64,000 nucleotides of DNA, taken from NCBI GenBank assembly GCA_031308135.1, contig JAHLJT010000631.1:143200734-143264733 (forward strand), in the 5' to 3' direction. Of this stretch, positions 12,801 through 25,559 are shown piece after piece. Source of the stretch: Acheta domesticus (Eukaryota > Arthropoda > Insecta > Orthoptera > Gryllidae). A model generated the notes under the pieces. That model saw nothing but the letters and a program-made list of their open reading frames with translations, had not been told where the DNA came from and searched no databases. Each line of letters starts with the position of its first letter. Position 1 is the first letter of the stretch. The position numbers and the translations under genes were made by a program.

Positions 12801-12944
12801 ATGAAGTATACTCCGACTTTACGGTAGTTATCACGTTTAGAATATTACATTAGTTTCAACATACTACTTTTAAGAAACCTAGATTAAAAGACTAACTGTC
12901 TGTTCATCGGGTCGTTGAGCGACCCTGGCAATATTTCTCCCATT
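9831..12944. other. Unannotated AT-rich stretch, longest in the window
   Basis: About 3.1 kb of AT-rich sequence with no repeat, RNA or convincing open frame that I can see. The longest frame (11811-12044, 77 codons) is unrecognised. Confidence 0.6.
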
Positions 12945-13205
12945 TGCAAGCAGTAGGCCGTGCCTGGCCGTGCCCGGTCGTGCCCATCCGCCGACGGCGC
13001 GGCGCGGCGGCCGGATCGCTTTACAGGACGCCGCCACCGGCTGTGTTCGCGAGGCGAGCAACCTGCCCGCGCCGGAGCGGAGGCCCGCGGGCGCCGGGGT
13101 CAAGAACAGCCACCCGCCGCCCCGGGGCCCGCTCGGCTCTCTCCGCGCCGCTCGCTGGCCGAACCCCGCTCCTCACGGGCAAAAATCCGGGGGGCTTTGC
13201 CTATT
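12945..13205. other. CpG-rich block 4
   Basis: A GC-rich island starting with three 10-bp units (GGCCGTGCCT-like) at 12956-12985. Frames in all three plus-strand phases are open and low in complexity. It abuts the SINE at 13222. Confidence 0.65.
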
Positions 13206-13221
13206 CCAACAAGCTTTCCAT

Positions 13222-13757
13222 CGATTGATTGGTTGGATTGATAATGGATTCTGCTTCAATCGCTGAGGTCATTAGTTTTGTAGTTTATCGCTAGAGGTGG
13301 GAGTGATCTTCCCCCGCTGGATCGTGAGATCTGGATCCTACGGTCGTCGGCTTGTGAGGATTTTCCCCAACCAAGTAGGAATTTTCCCCAATCCTCACCA
13401 GCGGGGCACCGCCCTGCGGGACATGCTCGAAGCTCCCGACTAGTCTCCCGACAAGTGTGGTAGTGTAGTGCATGTGAGTGCAAGTGTGTAAGGACAAGGA
13501 AGAGAAAGGAAAGATCGCGCGCGGTGCGTGGCCCGTTTGTTAGGGTACTGCTCGAGCATTCGTCTGGGGTTGATCGGAGAAAAAACGAAAACTATCTATC
13601 AGAGCAGCCGATCGCTAGAACTTTCTTCCAGACAGCGACTGAATTCGACCTAGCGTTCAAGCTAATGTAGAAAATCCGTCGAACCCTAGGATTTCCGGGT
13701 AGAGACACTGAAGTAACATCAGTTAAGCTCATCCCTGAGCCTCCTTAGCCTGACACA
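13222..13757 (-). mobile_element. Long tRNA-derived SINE, family B copy 1
   Basis: Minus-strand copy of a SINE of about 540 bp. The 3' tail is an (ATCA)n-like tract, read as GATTGATTGG at 13222 on plus. The tRNA-like head is at the right end, with box B remnant CCTAGGGTTCGAC ending near 13679. Body motifs shared with other B copies include TAACAAACGGGCCACG, CAGTACCCTAACAAAC and GTCGGGAG. Other copies are at 38450, 39206 and 55924. Confidence 0.8.
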
Positions 13758-15099
13758 CCGAACAAACAGAAACATAACAATTTGTTTCTTAATAAAACAT
13801 CTCAAATTACACAATGTATTGTCTGTTAATAAATATCGGTTGGTAAATTAGTTTTGTAATTATTATAACACAGAAGAAGAATTCTTAACTATATATTTTT
13901 CTTCCTTGCTTCCTAATTTAAAAAAAGTTATCTTGTAAGTATCTGAATCATGAAAGGATGAGTATAGTGTTTCATTTGAACCGTGCCTAAAAAACATGGT
14001 AAAAATATGAAATTTCTTATTTTATTGAATTCTTTCATTGTCATTTCCACGGGAAACGGGAATTTAATGTGTTGAGATGTTACCCTCTTGAAATTCTGCT
14101 AAAGGCCCTACGTGAATAGAAGGCTGTAGGCTGTACGTGAATAGAAGCCGCGAATGATAAACATCGGTAGGGAGGTAGACATATGATGCTGGCGCACTTG
14201 CATATGTTCAAAAGGCGCGATTGTTCTCCCACTGCGCTGTCTCTCTTCTGATGCAGATTCTTTAACTTTGCAGTATCATTTTGTGATTTCGTGCTCGTCG
14301 CTATTGTGTTGTAGCTTAAAGTCCAAAATGAATTGGAAACGACAATTACAATGTTTTTTCTGAAATTTTCATAAAAATGGATTTTTTATAAAAATAAATA
14401 TTATTAAAAACGTATCAACCTAGTGAATTGCAGTGTCACTGTACTGGATTAGATGTTATGTAATGTTTTACATAAACGGACAGTCTGTACATATCTCCCA
14501 AGTTAGCATTTTTGTTTGCAAAATAATATCGAGAAATCATGTTATTACAAGAAAAACGATTAGAGTCAAAAATTAATTTTTTAAACCAGCAAATGGCATT
14601 CCTCAACAAATAGGTCGTAAGACTATTTAGCTAATATTAACTAGTGGACACCGGTGATTAGATCCATTTTCGGAGAAGTTTTTACTTTTAAAGGATTCTC
14701 CGAAATTATTGCTTTGAAATCCAAATCCGCAAATTATGACAGTCACAATGTTTCGTTACATAAAATTTTTCGAAGTGAAGAGCGGCAAATGTTAGGTAAC
14801 TATTTCTATTTGTCGAGAACATTCCCAAGAATTTCTATTATTTGGAATCAGATTCCACAAATCCATATTTAGCAAAAGGGTCTAAATAAATAAAATTAAA
14901 TAAAAAACTTAATATTCAAATATGTTACAATAATAAATTATGTTTACGATTGTCTGAGAAATTTTTCCTCACGAATAAAACCAAAACAACATTAAATTCC
15001 CGCTTCATTTTTTTAAATTTGTGATATTCGATCGTTCATTATATAATTTCCGTCCCTTGGAACTCAGATAAGGTAATTTCGTCCCGATAGAAAGACAAT
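13758..15099. other. Unannotated AT-rich stretch
   Basis: No feature recognised. AGGCTGTA-type sequence is repeated locally at about 14118-14140. A 72-codon frame at 14654-14872 is unrecognised. Confidence 0.55.
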
Positions 15100-15262
15100 C
15101 CAACCCTCTGCGCGTCTATTCGCCGCATGGGCACGCTCTGGGACGAGCGCTGAGGTCGATCGCGAGCGCAGTGCGCATGCGCCGGCGGGCGTCCACGCCA
15201 ATTACCCGCGTCGACGCGCGCTTTGCAGCCACGCGAAAGGTTAGTGTGCCCAAATGGGAGAA
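15100..15262. other. CpG-rich block 5
   Basis: Short CpG-dense patch containing GATCGCGAGCGCAGTGCGCA. No gene evidence. Confidence 0.55.
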
Positions 15263-15727
15263 TTAGCATGCTCATTCGCTGCTTGGGATACGATCATCCC
15301 AACAAGATGAGCCACTACTTTTAAATTCTTTACTTAAGCAGTGACGTAGTCCTAATATTAAGTGCCTGATGTCATAGATATCGAATTGTTTCTTATCGGG
15401 ATTCTGTCTTTTCAAGGCAACTCGAGACATTTAATATTTTAACACAATCTACTTCATGACTTGCTCCGGATTGTCAGAATTCTTTCCAAAGAACGAAGGA
15501 TAAAGCTAAGGTTTTTCATCTTTATTGATCAATTTTATTTTATAATCTACTTCACAATATTTCTCAATAAATGTAGAATATTATAGACGACCAAATTGAA
15601 TTTAACATTACGAGTATATATTTATTAATATATATTACATTCTATTAGTTGACGTCGAATTTATTCTTGCACAATACAGAGTGAAAATCACTAGGAAAAG
15701 TAAGGAACAAATTGAAAATAGTCTAAA
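15263..15727. other. Unannotated AT-rich stretch
   Basis: I see nothing here apart from AT-rich palindromic sequence near 15616-15640. Confidence 0.5.
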
Positions 15728-17202
15728 CTAGTGTTGCTACAGAATGACACAGACTTTCCCGTATTAGTTTTCTGTTTCGTTTGATCTCGGCTAGCTATTC
15801 GGACTTGCTAATACTCTTGACAGCTGCCATCTATCGTCACCCAAACTACATTTCTTTTGACATTTTATTAATTTTTCAGTTTTCTAATAGTAGAACACAA
15901 AAATAATATTTAAGAATATTAAAAAAAGGTAAACTGTTCTAAATGGCAATTTTCGTTGAAATATTTGGAGCCGTTTTCAAGAAAATGTCTTTTAAGCAAT
16001 ACTGTAAATGCGAAATTTGAAGCTCTTTTTCACAGAAAATTTTGGAGTTTCGGAAAACTTCATTTAAAGTCATTTGAAGCACTCACAAATTCAATAGTGT
16101 TTACAAACTGCTGGAAATGTGTATTGTAACAGTATGAGAAAACTTTTAAAAAATGACATTTGTAATGTTCGAAAAAACAAAAAAATACCCTAAATTGAAA
16201 TTTACGCCATATTAAAGAGTGAAATTAGCACTATCCTTTCGAAAAGTTTGAATCATAAATTTGAAGCCATTTTTGAGAAAATGGGGCTTGAGTGTTTCAG
16301 AAAATACGGAATTTTGAGCTAGTTTTCACAGAAAACTATTCGATTTCCGAGAAACGTTATTTGACATTATTTAAAGCATAAGTACTCATTAATATAATAA
16401 TGTGAAAAAAATCGCCGCTAGTGTAAATATTAACGACATGAGAGACAAGTCAAAAAATTACATTTTTGCACTTTTTGAAAAAACGAAAGAATAGAGTAAT
16501 CTGGCGTTTATGCCATCTCATAGAGTACAATAGGCACTAAATCTACCAAAAATTTTAAGGAAATTGGAGCCGTTTTTGAGAAAATCTGTTTTTTGTAAGT
16601 TTTTAAAATTGCAAATATTGCGTGTAATATTGCGCAAAAACTAGTTTCTAGCAAAACTATTTTCAAAAAAATTTACATGACCTTAATAATAGAACTCACT
16701 TTGGAAAAAAAAAATATTTGTAGGAAAAATCTCTATCATCAATTTTGTACTTGTAAGAAAACGCTGAAAAAATCCAAACTTTTAAAATTTTTGAAAATTC
16801 AGAGTTAACCGTGAAAATAAGACCTAAAGAAATTTAAAGAAAAAATTTGGGGCGGTTTTGAGAAAATTTTGAAAATGTCCAGGAGGCTTCATCTAAAGTA
16901 TCTTCAAATTTTGAAGAAAGTTTTGCGAAATCGAGGCGCCTTGAGTGGACACAGATCGACCGGGGAATGTCCATTTTGGAAGAAATCGTAGGTATGGTTT
17001 ACACACTAGTGTTGTTCGCAGATGAACAGACAAATGGACAGACGGACGGACGTTTTGAGAAGATCCACCTTTTTTGGTATCAGGGAACCCAAAACGTGTA
17101 TTTCCGTTGAAATCTCCAAATCGATTTTCCGCAGCATTACATAAGTTTCCCTATACTACGTATATTACTCTGTAGATACGTACGTATTCCGGAAAGTAAA
17201 AA
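15728..17202 (+). repeat. Family A repeat, full length (A4)
   Basis: A reference copy of the family. The 5' domain (15728-15955) opens ACTAGTGTTGCTACAG and includes CGGCTAGCTATTCGGACTTG. The module anchor (GGAGCCGTTTTTGAGAAAAT and variants) falls at about 15967, 16263, 16566 and 16849, giving spacings of about 296, 303 and 283 bp. The 3' domain carries GACAGACGGACGGACG and the TTTTGGTATCAGGGAACCC segment, and ends in a hairpin from about 17146 to 17200 with ACTTTCC-type arms and inner ACGTAT/ATACGT. No coding frame and no flanking duplication are visible. Confidence 0.85.
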
Positions 17203-18134
17203 TAACAAAGTAAAATATCTGACTCTAGGATGTATCTAGTATAATCAAGAATAGTAAGTTACACGTATTAATAGTTCGGAATACTCTTAATTCAGAGTGC
17301 TGAAGATGAGAGTTGCATTTAGTAAAGTCATACAAAAGGGTGAACAAACTTTTCCAACCTAAACTCAGCACAAGGGAACAAAATTTTACATTGTAACAAA
17401 AATTAGTGTATTTAAATTAAACCTATAAATGGTATATAACACATACCGAGAATTTGGGAAAGGAATAAATTCATTTGAAATAGGTATTTTAGATGATGGT
17501 GTAGGCTCGTCTCTCTTGTGGGAGTAAAGAGTAAAAGCAGATGATAAATATAGAAGAACTAATCACATGCTTGGAAAGGAACTCTTATTGTCTACCTAAG
17601 AACAATGTAAATGTAAGAATGAAAAGAAAAAGCAGGAAATACCAGGAAAATAAAGAAAAATGAAAACCAATGAGTAAAATATACGATCAAATTATGGAAT
17701 TCATAGGGTCAAACGATTTATTCGAAACGAAAATGAAGAAAGGGAATTGCTGTAAACTGCGATTTCTAAACAAAAATATCTTTGAAAAGCATCAACAAAA
17801 TATTTGAATGTGATAAATATTTTCATTTCTTCAATATTGAATTGCAAAATAACATAGAGCGTTGTGAATTAATTACTGCTCTGATCTCTTACATCAGACA
17901 AAAATGTTAACTTTATACTACATACAACATTTCTCCCCAATTTTAAGTGGATATATTGAAATTATTCCACATGTATGGAGATCGATCTTATTTCTTCTTA
18001 AAAGTCAATAATAACATTTAGAACGAAGATCTTCCAATTACTTTGTTAATATTTCTTTTCTATGTTTCATATTAGGAGCAAAGAAAGTAAAAACACCCGA
18101 AAAAGAATTTTTAAGTGTACAAAACATGGTTTTT
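17203..18134. other. Unannotated AT-rich stretch
   Basis: Purine-rich AT sequence with no gene or repeat that I can recognise. Confidence 0.55.
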
Positions 18135-18460
18135 ACTTTCTCGCCTTACGAATACTTCGTAAGAAGAGAAAGTTATGTAATCGTGCGGCGGAAAACGGGG
18201 AATTTTCGCCAGAAAATCTCTTATAGCAGGGGTCTGGTGACAAAAAAGTGGATAAAACCTGTTGCTAAATTTAGAAAAACAAATCCTCTATCTCGTGGTG
18301 TAGTCAAAATCCATGATTTGTTGCTTCTTCATACTTCAAAGTCGATTGACGGCATTCCGTCCGTCTGTCCATCTGTGGTCAACGCTAGCGCCTAAACCGT
18401 TCGGTCGATTTTCTTCAAAATTGATATTCCCCGATGGTTTTTACTCGTCTCAAGGCCTCT
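18135..18460 (-). repeat. Family A repeat, 3' domain only (A5)
   Basis: Reverse copy with the 3' terminus at 18135. It has the best terminal hairpin in the window: arm ACTTTCTCGCCTTACGAA (18135-18152), loop TAC, arm TTCGTAAGAAGAGAAAGT (18156-18173), with 16 of 18 positions paired. It continues through the ATTGACGGCATTCCGTCCG segment and CTAGCGCCTAAACCGTTC and stops near the start of the 3' domain. Confidence 0.9.
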
Positions 18461-19799
18461 TGTTATTCATGAAATGTTGCGAAGGTACGTATCGTGAAAA
18501 AATAATAGGTTTCGCAATCTTAGTACGTACTATTAATCATTTCATCCCTTAACAGCATACATAACATGTCGAAATGATTACTAGAGTACGCATTAATTTC
18601 ACTGACGTCATTTCAAAACTAACACCGATTTCTTAGCCAAGATTTTTGATAAGCGAATGCTCACGTAAGATTCTTTAAGAATTTTTTGTCACCTACAAGA
18701 GCAATATTTCATTAACTTTTCTATCCACACAAAAAGGGAATAATTCTGGCATCTACGACCTGCACGATCAACCTTTCGATGATCCTATAATCCCATCCAT
18801 TTCTACTTCACGAGTCAATTGCGTACTCACAGTTCATTAACGAGCGACGACAGCCCGATATCATCTGGCAAGAGAGGCCAAAGCCGAAATGACTGTGAAG
18901 AATTACAAACGAAAATCGAGATCTTTAAACGATAATATTTCAACTTCGGTCTGAGAATACGAAGCTAAAGGGCGTTCAATCCAAGATGCCGTCACTGGCA
19001 CTACCACTGCCAGAAATACTGACTCATTCCCCTCCCAACGCCGCCATCGACACCGCCTGCTCTTTTAATCATCCTTCGCCCGCCGCCACCTTCTGGCCGC
19101 AACCCCTTCTCTGCTGACTCCTCGCCTCACGGGAGCGGATTTGTATGATTTCAGTAATTTAATTTATCACATTGTCATTTCACATTGAAATGTTTTTTGG
19201 AAGATTGTACGCAATATTTATCGGTAGTGTCTACCTCCACAAGTAAGCTCACAAGATTTTCCACACGATTTTTCGTTGCTAGCCTCATCCAAGTCCTCTG
19301 GTTCTGTCTCGCTTCTGGTTTTCGCAAATACATCTGTTTGGTAAAACGCTCAAACATGCGTATTGTTGGTTTAAAACTTCTGCAACAATATTTGAGTACT
19401 TGCTGAAATATTTAATAAAATACTATTCTTTGTTTTCCATAAAAATAAGAAGAACAATATATTTTAACACATGCCTTTTGTATTTCCAAAATATCAGTAA
19501 TGTTAAATGTCATGTTCTAAAATGAACTCCAAGTATTACTGCCGATGTGATGTGGAATACTCATGTTGTGCAGTGCACGGTAAAGATGCTATGACTCTAG
19601 GACACATCTATTGCTAGAGGTATAAAAATTAACATTACTCACTTCTCAAAGTAAATTTGCACGAATAAACAAATTATTAATGAAATATCATATATAAAGT
19701 AAAAGAACTAAATAATCAAACTTACTGTATACTTCGTTGGGGTATATTTTTTTAAAATTTCGTCGTAATCGAAAAACCCGCCCAAAACCAAGCATGTTT
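18461..19799. other. Unannotated stretch
   Basis: Mostly AT-rich, with a C-rich patch at about 19020-19135. Opposite-strand frames at 19175-19406 overlap and have no recognisable domain. Confidence 0.5.
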
Positions 19800-20400
19800 T
19801 GATGCATTTCCGTCCATTGGGCGGTATACCGCGAAGCCAATTTTTGCCGCACGCGAGACGGCCGTTTTCCAGCCCGAAAAGCGGAATTCCGCCCAATCAG
19901 GCAACCCTGTTGACATCTGCCTTGCCTTTGCCGCCACTTCCATCGTCTTTCTCGCCACTCCGGCCGCCCCCGCTTTCCAAGCCCCCTTCACCCCCACCAC
20001 TGACGTCGCAGCCTCACCACCGTCATCACATCATTCGTCTCCTCCGCCGCATTCGCCTTCGCATCGAATGCCTTCCGCGCAGCGTTCTCCGCCGCTGAGG
20101 AGCTGAAAAGCGCGATGCACCGCTCGCCTCCGACGCCGCGCCGTCGCCGCGCCGTCGCCCTGCGCCGGAGAGGTGCTCGGCAGAGGCGTCGACGGAGAAA
20201 GGCAGGAATGTCTCAAGGCCTCGGGAACACAGGGCGCGGCGCCCAACGGCAGCGGCGGGGGCGGGGGCGGCGGCGCGAGCGCTGGCTGAGAGAGGACGAA
20301 GTTCGGGCGGCAGACCTCTCAGCATCCGTGCACGCGCTACTTCTGGGGTGAACCCCTTCGCTACTGTTGGCCTTGCGAACAGCAGCCGCCAGACCACCTG
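19800..20400. other. CpG-rich block 6
   Basis: A 600-bp island, C-rich on plus in its first half (to about 20040) and mixed CpG after that. Overlapping frames on both strands (99, 123 and 78 codons) are Arg/Pro/Ala-rich and not credible. Confidence 0.65.
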
Positions 20401-20739
20401 CGGACGCTTAGCCTCAAGGCTTGCTTTAACTGGTACTGATTGTAATATTTAATCCCTTGCATTTGATTTCTGGCTTGAAAATAACTATGTGGAAGCTTCA
20501 TAAATCTCATTACATATTTCTATCATTGTGCAACAAATCCTATGCTTTCTGAAAAATACAATCACGTGTCTGTCTCCGCTACCGTTCCTGCCTTCATCAC
20601 CATCTCTGTCTCTCTTTCATGAACTTGTACTCTCGCCCGCTTAGTTGCATATGCTTTCGTCTTCTCTCCGTCTTCACATTCGACCCTACTTTTACACCAG
20701 TTTGCTCTGATCTACTGATCTTTATTTGTCCACCCAGTC

Positions 20740-20960
20740 CCCGTTCTCACTCCCGCTGACGTCCCCACCTCCGTCTCCGGTACCGCTCCAGCCTTGATTC
20801 TATCTTTGCCTCTCTGACATCCGATCCAACCCCAGGAGTGCTGCTGTGTCTGCTTGCGCCTCCGGCGGCCGCCCCTTGCCCGTTCTTGCTCCCGCCAGCG
20901 GCCGCGCGGCGGGCCGGAGGCAGCGGGGCCAGGCGGTCAGCGCCGCTCACAGCGCCTCAC
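20740..20960. other. CpG-rich block 7
   Basis: A 220-bp CpG-dense patch. The flanking 20401-20739 is C/T-rich and holds nothing else I recognise. Confidence 0.55.
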
Positions 20961-22884
20961 GAAATGGGATGATTAACGGGTCCGTAAACGGAATTCGCTT
21001 AACTCATAAATGCGTAGCGCGATGAACGCTGTTTCGTTATTGCAACAAGGGATACGATGCTGTAAAGTTTCTTGCGGTCTCGAGATAATCCCCGGAGGCC
21101 TTGGTAGCTGGCAAGACAAACTGAGATCTTTCCTCAGCATCAAGGACGAAGCGTCGTGATTAAATTGTGTGTCAGTTGGAGAGTGCGCCTTGATTTAGTT
21201 GCCACAGTCATACGAAAAAAATTGCTTGCAAACATTTGACTTATGACAGAATTTTTCTGAGAGTTGCGGTATTACCTCATTTAGGTTTAAAGTTTATTTG
21301 AGGATAAAGTGAATGGGGAGAATGCGTATTTATTATTACATTATTGAATATTGCTTTATTTCATTCAATATTTTACTTTACTGCATTCTGTCCAGCTAAC
21401 ATTGTAATGCTATACCCTATTTCCTTAGGATCTAAAAGCTTGCTTCAATAGAACATTATATAGTAAAGAATCCTTTAGCGCTCAACTCACAATTGTCTTC
21501 TTACATTTTCCCTAGAAGAAATCTCCACACTTTTGTTAAACCAAGAAATGTACTATCACAATTAAAAGAGTAGCAGGCTGTATATCACATTTCGATATTC
21601 GAACAACAATATTCTTCTACATCTCTAGAACCACTGGTCACACTTTGCAACGAAAACGTATAATTTTTTTTAAAATTATTATTTCACAATTTTAAAACAT
21701 TTCGTTATTACAATATACCTTTTAATGCAACCAGTTTTCACATTTGAACAAAACCTGGGGATGCGTAGAAAACCGAAACTTTTCCTCGTTATGGAAACAC
21801 GTATTGTAAAAAGCAGAATTTGGATATTGTAATGATTTGGAGAAATGTAGCAATTTAGTTGCGGTTATCATTTTTTCAAAGGTTTCATAAATGTCAGAAA
21901 TATAATAGGTAGTATACACGAACACTAACGTAATGGTAAACGGAATGGATATCCATGCTGTCATCCCACTCTCCAGCCACACACACCTATCCCAGTGTAT
22001 CATACATAGGGAAACACAGAAAAATGTTTTTTTTTACACTTTCCATTGCAAAATATACTCTTTCTCTCCCGATAACACGAAAGTGAATCGTGTTGGTTTG
22101 GCGATTGATGGGTTTGGATTTTTTGGCTTTTTCCATTTAAGTTGTATTTATTTCCTCAACGACTATTCAGGTGCAGCTCTTTTGAACCTGAGAATTTGTG
22201 AAAGGAAACTGCGGCCAGAAAACCCGACATTACGTCTTATACCAGGGTCCTAGCTTCTGTACTTTAAGCTGATGTGGCAATTAAATTCAATTTTACACTG
22301 TTTAAAGAAAATGCGTGTATGTCTTTACTATCTACTCTAATATTTCTTTGTAATGGCAATAGCAGACATTATTCCTGACGTTCGTACATAATTAGAGCTT
22401 AAAACTTGAAATGCACTCTAGTTGTATGTGTGATACAATATAAAGGATAATATAGATCGCATTGGTAAAGTTGTGTTATTTCTGTGGCAACTCTGAGTAA
22501 AAGTACAACTGGATTAGAAAATGGAATGACAAGTGTGCGCACTTTGTGTATATTCAGTGTATATTCTTTACCTGGCTACTTTTCCTTTTTGCTAGATGTG
22601 AATTAACTGATTTTTCAAAACAAAAATTGGTTGAAAACCTTTTTTCTGAGCACACCACGAACGACATAGTCTCCCTTTGAAATGCTGACAATGCATCGTT
22701 AACCACGACCAAGCCTTTGCACAAACCGCGCATTCCAATCTTTTGCATTCTGATAAAAGACAAGTCTACTAAGTTCATTCTTTCCAAGAAACATGAAATA
22801 AGTGGGAAGAAGGAAAATGCAATTCAATTCCTCCTCAAACTCCTGAGGTCAACCACAAAAAGAGGAAACTAAAATACGACTCTC
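20961..22884. other. Unannotated AT-rich stretch
   Basis: Opposing frames at 21722-22003 (minus, 93 codons) and 21933-22253 (plus, 106 codons) and a 77-codon minus frame at 22554-22787 show no domain I recognise. No repeat is visible. Confidence 0.5.
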
Positions 22885-23095
22885 ACAGAAATATGTCAAG
22901 GGCTCGCACAGCGCTGTGGTTCAAGGTGTCCACGGGACGAAGGGGCTGCCCTTTCCGGCGCCTCTTCTGCGGGTGCGGAGCGCGAGTGTTCCCGCCTACA
23001 CGCAGCTGTCCGAGCGCCAGTGACACGTCCGCATCGCCCCGGCCCGGCGCCCGGTCGCCGGGCTGCCTCCCCGCACAGTGGGCCTGACTGCGGAA
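22885..23095. other. CpG-rich block 8
   Basis: A short CpG-dense island; the frames on both strands are compositional. Confidence 0.55.
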
Positions 23096-23779
23096 AACGC
23101 GGACAAAATTACCTTCCCTAAATCCTCCTATAGAATGACATTGGCAACTACAGCATCGAAGACCAGGATGTGGTAGGGTCGGAACTCGACAGGGACGGAT
23201 TATAGACGCTGGTGAAGTACGTCCATTAGGGGAAGGTGGCATCTTTCCTTCTTCTTTACTGTGTTGTAACAGAGCTACTTCATTAGTGTCTTATGATACC
23301 ATTGCTCTGTCGTACTTCGTTTTAGGACAGAACCTTCAATAACAGTCCACAAATCTTCCTATCGCGTTGACTTAACCTGGACCTCCATATTAAAAGTTAA
23401 TTGCAGTTAGAAGGACTGCGAAAATTGGAAATACCGGAACGTATTCCAGCTGTTTCCGTGATACTAATACAGGTATCTTCATAAGAGTTTAATAATTTTG
23501 TAATAATTCTGTAATAGTATAGTTACAGTGACGAGAGGTCATCGAAGAAAAAATGCAATACTATAACACTAAAAATTACAGAGAAATATGGAACAAAATT
23601 GAATATATTCATGACGTCTTAAAATATCCAGTTTACAGATTGTCGACACCGTAATAAAGAAATAATATAATTAGGCAGTATGTATCATAAACCAAAGATA
23701 ATTTTTCTCTTCATATGTGCCTGATCATGTCGATTGAGCTCCTTTCAATCAATCAATAAAATAAAGATTTTTACAAAAC

Positions 23780-24460
23780 ATTGTCCGCTTTGTGCTGTCC
23801 GCAACCGCTGTGCGCCGCGCCGCTCGCCCGCGCACTCCATGAGGCCTCGCAGGCAGGCGCCGCGCCGCGCCGCGCGCGGGGCTCGGGCTCGAGTGCGGTA
23901 GAAAGCGCTCATCGTGAAAGGCTCGCTTCGCAAACACGCCCCACTGCTTTGCGTCCTCAAAGCGCCGCCGGTGTATCTCTCAGCTGCTGCGAGGTGTTTC
24001 AGAAAGGCTTAGCCCGACCGGACAAGGCTTACTTTTCATCCGGCCGACTCGTGTCGACTGCGTTCAAGAGGCCCACCGCAAACGAGGCAATTAATAGGGG
24101 GCGGGCGCGGGCTTTCGATGGTTCCCCGCACGTGAACCGAGGGTTGTTGCAACCGCCAGGCAAATGCGTCGATGGAGGTAGCGGTGGTGGAGGCGATGAT
24201 GGTGATAATGACGGAGATAGAGATGCGGCGGTAGTGACGGTGGCGGCGGCCTGCCTGCCCCTGCGCGCCAGCCATCCAGCCTGCTGCCTGCCGGGAGAGC
24301 AGCCTTGACCCGCTTCGGGCGCGGCGCAGGCGTCGGGTGCTCATGCGGCGCAAACGAGAACAAAAATTGAGGCATCGCCCGCACCGCGTCCCTCCCCGCT
24401 CCGCTCCGCCAAGTATCTCAGTGACGCGGCACCCGCGGTGCAGGGGCGGAGACGATGAAC
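23780..24460. other. CpG-rich block 9
   Basis: A 680-bp island. It includes GCCGCGCCGCGCCGCGCGC at about 23860-23880 and a GGTGGTGG/GATGATGG trinucleotide-like tract at about 24175-24215. A 175-codon plus frame overlaps minus frames of 105 and 97 codons; none has a recognisable domain. Confidence 0.65.
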
Positions 24461-25559
24461 CGGCTGTGGCAACGATTTATACTTCGTTTAGTCATCAATA
24501 ACGCAATTTGGTGACGATAGACTCGAAAATGGGATTATAAAATGGATATGGAAAAATTTACTGAGTGTGGAGAAGAGAAGAATAAGTAATGGATACGCGG
24601 GCAATAAAACAACTAATTCAAACGTGAAACAAGAACTACTAATAACGACTGATTTTTGCAATAGTATGGCCACAGTTGAATCAATGTGAGGAAGTACGAA
24701 GTATTCATGTAGCCTTGTAACGAATCAAGGTTCACTGTATTCTTGATGTCAAGGAGGGGTTTATATGCACGGTCTACGTGGGACTAAAATACAGGTTGGC
24801 AATGGTTCAGATACTATGGAGACGAAGAAGGTGCAATGAAACGTCTCGGAGTACTGACGAAAGTTTGACAATTTGGAGTATGAACGAGAGATCTTGAAGT
24901 GTAAACGAAATGTGGACACGTTGAACGGACTTTTGTATTGTGTTCTTTAGTTACAAATTGTGTAAAGTTTTTGTTGCCTTTTTTATTGTAAATAAATGTT
25001 TCTGTTTTATTTGGAAATTGAGAGAGTTTAAATTTAATAAATCAGTAATTTGCCATGTTTCAAATCAGCTCCTAAAAACAAAATAAATGGATTTTTCTAT
25101 TTTACTCCCCATGAATTTAATTCATTGAATGGAAAAATAAAAACCATCACACAAGATTTTCAGGATTTCTTTTTACAGAGCGCGCAGAAATGTTTCTCCT
25201 TCCCCTTGCCCTTCTTCTTCCTCTTTCACTTTATACTTCCAGACTAGGACATGAATCTGTTAAATGTAGTGGAGAGTTCGATTGGAGGTAATTGAGGTCG
25301 TGAGAAGAAAAACGACTTTTTACAATGCGAGGCAATTAGATAAGTTCGACAACTTTGAGTATTATAACCATTTTCACCATTACACACACTATGACCACTG
25401 CGATTAGAATGACACGACGTTGACTATGGCCATTTGACGAAACGCAGCATTATGTCGATGTTTATGACAATGTCTGCGACAACTACGATTATTACTATCG
25501 CGAGTTGCCATTAGCAGACCAACGACTGTTACTACTGTGACAGAAAGGTTAAGTGACTT
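24461..25559. other. Unannotated AT-rich stretch
   Basis: I see no gene, SINE or transposon ends here. Confidence 0.5.

Noticed and set aside
24036..24353. Overlapping frames in CpG block 9 as a coding exon
   Set aside because: Plus and minus frames are open together because stop codons are rare in GC-rich DNA; no domain or splice pattern.
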